IMG/VR virus record: IMGVR_UViG_3300013102_000055
Coordinates: 1 to 31,775 of that record
Direction: 5' to 3' (one strand)
Length of the DNA: 31,775 nucleotides
Source: a virus
Below the pieces are notes generated by a model. It ran no database searches, was not told where the DNA came from, and was given only the letters and a program-made list of their open reading frames with translations. The position numbers and the translations under genes were made by a program. Below, piece by piece: positions 28,735 through 31,775 of the stretch (position 1 is the stretch's first letter; every line of letters starts with the position of its first letter).

Positions 28735-29738
28735 TTATACGGTGGAGGCCAACGCTTCCCGACGTGAGGGGAGCGGGTCATACGTGCCGTCTTCGTTTTT
28801 AATTCCGACAGCTACTGCGTAGTGGTACTCGCCAGCGCTTAGGCGCTCAGCACCGGGTTTCTCCTCGTAGTCCTTAATTTCCGCGTCGGCATAGCACGCA
28901 CCGGTTTTAACTTCAAAGTCAATCGCGTTGTTCGTACTGTGGCACAGCCAGACAGGGTTGCCGCATGTCTTGCAGACTTCCTTCTCCAAGATGTATCCTG
29001 CTTCTTGGAGGCGGTAATCGTGAGAAGTCCAACCCGTCATCGGATCGGACTCCTCAAGTAGAGCCGCAGTGGGGCGTTGCCCTCTAGCAAGCGCAGACTG
29101 AATTCGCGTCAGATACGGCAAATTCTGCGGCCAAGTCAGCGCTTCTACGAGAAATCCGCGCTGACCGCACGATCAAAGATCGCGCCAATGTAGGTAAGTT
29201 CTGCTGCCCCGTCGAAAATCTTGTTAGCCTCGGAGACATACAGCGAATCGAGCAGGTCGGACACCTTCTCGGCAGTCCACTTGTCGGTGTTCTTGGCACC
29301 AGCCGCGTTCTCCACCGACAGAATGCTCTTGGCAATCAGGGTGTTGTTGAACGCCTCGGTGTACTCGGGGTTTTCCCCGCCATCGACATACGGGTGAGTG
29401 GCCTTAAGCTTATTGTGCAGTGCGCGGGTAGCGCTCGGGGCAAGTCCCTGCATGTGGAAGACCAGACGGCTAGCCACCAGTCGGTCGTGCAGTTCGGTAA
29501 TCTCGTCCTCGTCCACAGCCTCGTCGTCGTCGGCAAGGCTCACGCCCTCAAGCTGCCTACGCTGCTCGCGCTCATCCTCAGCGATGAGGATACGGGCCAT
29601 ACGGAGTGCTGCATCACCATCCGTGTAGACAGTCACATCATGGGTAGGCAGGTTACTGCCCTGAACAAAGGCGAGGACATCGAAGTTCTCCTTGCTCGTC
29701 GCTTCCTCAACCGCAGCGTCAACATCGATATTTGCCAT
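28735..29738 (-). CDS. Tail assembly chaperone gpG-T fusion (by -1 frameshift)
   Basis: The gpT frame has no good start of its own; it opens after a TGA at 29173-29175 and reads LVEALTWPQNLPYLTRIQSA and on to a stop at 28735, so it is reached by slipping back one base near the end of gpG. The best site is GGATTTC (29157-29151, minus strand), codons GAT TTC, five codons after the -1-frame TGA and just before gpG's TCG TAG. The fusion is about 334 residues. The T part has CKTCG and two further cysteines (LCHS, GACYAD), usual in this family. Together with gpG it helps the tape measure fold and tail assembly. The shift frame is certain from the frames; the exact heptamer is inference. Confidence 0.75.
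29145..29738 (-). CDS. Tail assembly chaperone gpG (197 aa)
   Basis: ATG 29738 follows CTGGAGGAAA on the minus strand. The product begins MANIDVDAAVEEATSKENFD and is acidic and helical: residues 50-90 rich in R, E and D (EDEREQRRQLEGVSLADDDE) and later SLYVSEANKIFDGAAELTYI. It ends VSADFS, two codons after the GAT TTC slip site. It lies directly before the tape measure, between the major tail protein terminator and gpT, the standard place for the chaperone pair. It is made in excess of the fusion product. Confidence 0.85.
   Translation of the reverse strand: MANIDVDAAVEEATSKENFDVLAFVQGSNLPTHDVTVYTDGDAALRMARILIAEDEREQRRQLEGVSLADDDEAVDEDEITELHDRLVASRLVFHMQGLAPSATRALHNKLKATHPYVDGGENPEYTEAFNNTLIAKSILSVENAAGAKNTDKWTAEKVSDLLDSLYVSEANKIFDGAAELTYIGAIFDRAVSADFS
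29151..29157 (-). promoter_or_regulatory. Probable -1 ribosomal frameshift site GGATTTC
   Basis: In the gpG frame this is G-GAT-TTC. Slippage changes TTC to TTT and GAT to GGA; the first is easy, the second weak. The window for the shift is only 29148-29172, since the -1 frame has TGA at 29173-29175 and gpG ends at 29145. No other run in this interval looks slippery. Confidence 0.5.
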
Positions 29739-29764
29739 GTGCTTTTCCTCCAGAAAAGTATAAA

Positions 29765-29794
29765 GGGGAGAGAGTCATTTTAGACTCTCTCCCC
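29765..29794 (-). terminator. Rho-independent terminator after the major tail protein gene
   Basis: A perfect 12-bp stem, GGGGAGAGAGTC (29765-29776) with GACTCTCTCCCC (29783-29794), encloses six bases. On the minus strand it is followed by TTTATACTTTT. It lies between the major tail protein (ends 29833) and gpG (starts 29738), so it would reduce, but not need to stop, downstream transcription. Confidence 0.9.
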
Positions 29795-29832
29795 ATTATA
29801 GCAAGAAATTAATCTTTGTCAAACCTTAACTA

Positions 29833-30354
29833 TTACGGCGCAGCAGCGGCAGCAACCTCAACGTAACCGGTGTAGGTACCCTGCGAAAGCAGCGGGACGG
29901 TGAACTGCACAGGGCCGTTGTCGCCACCATCGACGCTCCGGGTGCGGTCGTTCGAGAACAGGAAGCCCTCAACCGTGTCAGCCGCAGCGACCGCAACGCT
30001 GGACTTTTTGCCCAGACGACGGTACACGAAGAAGCGCTGGTCAGGCTCCTTGAAATATTCGAACGCCACGTTGTAGACAGAGGTAGTGTCCGTCTCGTCA
30101 GCGTCACGGAACATGGTCAGTTCGCCCTCGTAGTTGTCGAGGAGGCGGGTCTGCACGTTGCCGGTGTCCACGATGCTCGCGGTGTCGTCGGTGTCCGAGT
30201 CGGTCGGGTTCAGGGTGTAGCCACGGGTGACGGCCTGCGAAATGTTGATCGCGCCGACAGCGGTAAGCTCAGCGGCGGTCGGGTTGTACGGGTCAGCCAC
30301 ACCAGCTTCGGGCACTACGATGAGAGTAGTGTTAGGGTTAAGCATCTTCTTCAT
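29833..30354 (-). CDS. Major tail protein (173 aa)
   Basis: The protein begins MKKMLNPNTTLIVVPEAGVA and is beta-rich, with NISQAVTRGYTLNPTDSDTD, TRLLDNYEGELTMFRDADET and FFVYRRLGKKSSVAVAAADT, ending YVEVAAAAAP. Its size and order suit the subunit that forms the tail tube. A strong AGGAGGGG lies before the ATG on the minus strand. It is followed by a terminator (29765-29794) and preceded, through a small gene, by a candidate promoter (30557-30586), an arrangement fitting very high expression. Confidence 0.85.
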   Translation of the reverse strand: MKKMLNPNTTLIVVPEAGVADPYNPTAAELTAVGAINISQAVTRGYTLNPTDSDTDDTASIVDTGNVQTRLLDNYEGELTMFRDADETDTTSVYNVAFEYFKEPDQRFFVYRRLGKKSSVAVAAADTVEGFLFSNDRTRSVDGGDNGPVQFTVPLLSQGTYTGYVEVAAAAAP

Positions 30355-30357
30355 TTG

Positions 30358-30543
30358 TTACTTCCCCTCCTTTGAGGAATTAGTCTTAGTTGTCTTAGCA
30401 CGGGCCTTGACGGTTGATTGTGAGGCGCTAGTGACAACAGCATCCTCGGCCACGAGAGTCATACCGCCGAACTTAGCGGCGAACTCAGGGGTGACGCTTA
30501 CGGTACGATCCGTTCCGTTAATTCGATAAAGTGAACGTGACAT
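30358..30543 (-). CDS. Small hypothetical protein before the major tail protein (61 aa)
   Basis: Two ATGs lie two codons apart; the second, at 30543, has AAGGA at the right distance and is preferred. The product starts MSRSLYRINGTDRTVSVTPE and has a basic, lysine- and serine-rich C-terminus (KARAKTTKTNSSKEGK). Its TAA is three bases from the major tail protein's ATG, whose ribosome binding site lies inside this gene. It may be a minor tail component or an assembly factor. The function is unknown. Confidence 0.65.
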   Translation of the reverse strand: MSRSLYRINGTDRTVSVTPEFAAKFGGMTLVAEDAVVTSASQSTVKARAKTTKTNSSKEGK

Positions 30544-30556
30544 ATCCATTCCTTCA

Positions 30557-30586
30557 ATTTTACCATATAAATTACTCGTTTGTCTA
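30557..30586 (-). promoter_or_regulatory. Candidate promoter for the major tail protein genes
   Basis: On the minus strand, TAGACA (30586-30581) and TAAAAT (30562-30557) are 18 bases apart. Five of six -35 bases and five of six -10 bases match consensus. Transcription would start near 30550, very close to the ATG at 30543. It lies in the 48-base gap after the tail terminator gene. Confidence 0.5.
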
Positions 30587-30591
30587 TTTGT

Positions 30592-31032
30592 TTAACTTGC
30601 GGCGTTAGTGTAGGCGCTGTAGTGGATGCCGGTGGCATACCGCACAGGCCACAGTTCGTAGTCGGGCTGGTACATGGTGTAATCGCCAGCGAGCAGTTCG
30701 CTCAGTTCGCCCCAACTGTCGTCCACGATGTAGCCTTCCAGCAAATCACGGACAATCTCGGTCACTCGCCGCACATCCCGAGGGCTGTCACCGATGCACT
30801 CGACAGTTACCGTCGTGCGCTTCAGGTGGTCGCGGCTGGATGTGATGCCCTGATTGCTCAGCGCCACCGGGGACTTGCCGCCGAAGCTGATGCAGACATA
30901 AGGAAGGTGAGCGTTGTTCTCGGACGGCAGGACGAAGCCGGGTGGCACCGCGCCCTCGAACACGTTAGGGATCGGGGAGGCAGCAAGCCGATCCATGATC
31001 GCCTGCTGTGCCTCAGCAAATGTCATCGTCAT
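30592..31032 (-). CDS. Tail terminator protein (146 aa)
   Basis: ATG 31032 is chosen over TTG 31050 because AGGAAG lies seven bases upstream of it. The product begins MTMTFAEAQQAIMDRLAASP and continues with strands HLPYVCISFGGKSPVALSNQ and RTTVTVECIGDSPRDVRRVT, then VRDLLEGYIVDDSWGE, the pattern of tail terminator proteins that cap the tail tube and join it to the head. It comes after the gp10-like gene and before the major tail protein genes, the usual order. Confidence 0.75.
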   Translation of the reverse strand: MTMTFAEAQQAIMDRLAASPIPNVFEGAVPPGFVLPSENNAHLPYVCISFGGKSPVALSNQGITSSRDHLKRTTVTVECIGDSPRDVRRVTEIVRDLLEGYIVDDSWGELSELLAGDYTMYQPDYELWPVRYATGIHYSAYTNAAS

Positions 31033-31033
31033 A

Positions 31034-31531
31034 TTAATTCTTCCTGTCAATCATGGAAAGCTGTGAGAAGGATGCCCACTGCACAGAGTCAACGCGGTTC
31101 TGGAAATCTACAATGGCCTCACCCAGTGCTGTTGCGTAGGCGAGCATTGGTGCAATCCCACCGTCCCCGCCGCTACCACGATTACGCATGGGGCCAAGTG
31201 CGCGGGTTCCTCGCTCTTGAAAGCGTGTCCAGATGGGTGCATCGTTGATGAACCCGAAGGATGCCTGCACACGGGCCTTGCCGTTGCCGGTAAGGGTGCT
31301 GCCGACACTGTTAATCATGTCGCGCGAATCAATACGTGGCCCGCCCTTGATGGTCTTGTTGATACCGCCGTCATTGATGATGCCCTCCATGCGTTTGACC
31401 GCACGATCCAGCACGGCGGAAACAACCTCTTCAGCGAGTCCGTCCAGTGCCTCAGCCGCCAGTGACAGGTACTGCTCGAATTCATTGGGGCTGTTCTTCG
31501 TAAAGAAGTAGATGCCGGTACGCTTGGACAT
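31034..31531 (-). CDS. HK97 gp10-like head-tail connector / tail protein (165 aa)
   Basis: The protein has the HK97-gp10-like pattern: an N-terminal helix, then AVKRMEGIINDGGINKTIKG, RIDSRDMINSV, ASFGFINDAPIWTRFQERGT and a C-terminal APMLAYATALGEAIVDFQNR. Such proteins join the head-tail interface or help tail completion. ATG 31531 overlaps the preceding stop by one base. The gene ends at 31034, one base before the tail terminator ATG. The motif EGG/ERGT with FxxFQE-like spacing supports the call. Confidence 0.8.
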   Translation of the reverse strand: MSKRTGIYFFTKNSPNEFEQYLSLAAEALDGLAEEVVSAVLDRAVKRMEGIINDGGINKTIKGGPRIDSRDMINSVGSTLTGNGKARVQASFGFINDAPIWTRFQERGTRALGPMRNRGSGGDGGIAPMLAYATALGEAIVDFQNRVDSVQWASFSQLSMIDRKN

Positions 31532-31775
31532 TACTTCGTCCCAGTGTCACACAGAAGGTTGTACTGCCACGTCGTGTCGTTGGTCAACGCATTACGCACT
31601 ACGAATGCCTTGTTCAGCAGCCCCTCAGTGCCGCTCACAGGCGCTTCTACAACGCGAACAACAAAGTCCTTAGCGAACAGCGGATCGTCGCCGTAGGCTG
31701 TGACCTTGCCGTTCTCATCACGCACAGCGCCAAGAAGGTTCTTGCCGATGCCGAGCTGGATACGAACCGCATGGG
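31531..31775 (-). CDS. Head-to-tail connector (stopper-like), 5' end outside the window
   Basis: The frame is open from the right edge of the window, with no start needed inside; the visible 80 residues begin HAVRIQLGIGKNLLGAVRDE and end NALTNDTTWQYNLLCDTGTK. Beta-rich content and position before an HK97-gp10-like protein fit a head-tail stopper. A GTG at 31725 could be taken as a start but lies inside the conserved-looking open frame. The family call is from gene order. Confidence 0.55.
   Translation of the reverse strand, partial: HAVRIQLGIGKNLLGAVRDENGKVTAYGDDPLFAKDFVVRVVEAPVSGTEGLLNKAFVVRNALTNDTTWQYNLLCDTGTK

Overview
The window is part of a tailed phage genome (siphovirus type) that infects an actinobacterium. 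Evidence for this: a long-tail module (tail terminator, major tail protein, frameshifted tail-assembly chaperones, 1293-residue tape measure), a lysis cassette with an r1t-type holin and a GH25 endolysin, many TTG and GTG starts, dense ATGA/GTGA-style overlaps, and promoters with TTGACA -35 boxes and TANNNT -10 boxes. The tape-measure C-terminus and small-gene families resemble those of Microbacterium/Arthrobacter-group phages, but the host cannot be fixed from this sequence alone. There is no integrase, repressor, CRISPR array or insertion sequence in view, so nothing here indicates temperate life.

The layout is two convergent blocks. Positions 1-16772 read rightward and hold early and replication genes: a cut-off ORF, an HNH homing endonuclease with its own promoter, an SNF2-like helicase interrupted by an in-frame TAG inside its P-loop, six tiny overlapping ORFs, an NAD+ salvage pair (PRPP synthetase-like enzyme plus nicotinamide phosphoribosyltransferase), a second promoter and a run of small unknown genes. 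These are followed by a Cas4-like nuclease, a Sak4-like ATPase, a DUF669-like ssDNA-binding protein, a structured intergenic region with a tRNA-like element, a primase-polymerase/helicase, an HTH protein, DNA polymerase I, a cysteine-motif protein, a RuvC-like resolvase and an HTH-metallophosphoesterase. Positions 31775-16835 read leftward and hold head-tail connection and tail genes, then receptor-binding proteins, then lysis genes, ending in a 19-residue peptide with seven cysteines. The blocks meet at a 16-bp bidirectional terminator (16779-16816).

The replication genes together make a nearly self-sufficient machine: primase-helicase and PolA copy DNA, the Cas4-like nuclease, Sak4-like ATPase and ssDNA-binding protein recombine it, and RuvC resolves branches. 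The PRPP and NMN enzymes would rebuild NAD+ from nicotinamide, which fits a counter-defence role against NAD+-depleting immunity. The late block builds the tail and lyses the cell. The major tail protein is bracketed by its own candidate promoter and a strong terminator.

The most unusual points are: (1) CTT-TAG-CTC in the helicase P-loop, where skipping six bases restores EQALGKT, lying about 90 bp from an HNH gene; (2) a 70-base three-way-junction-like dyad region beside a tRNA-like element whose anticodon loop has no U; (3) an apparent ATA start codon at 7222; (4) the seven-cysteine micro-peptide at the end of the lysis cassette.
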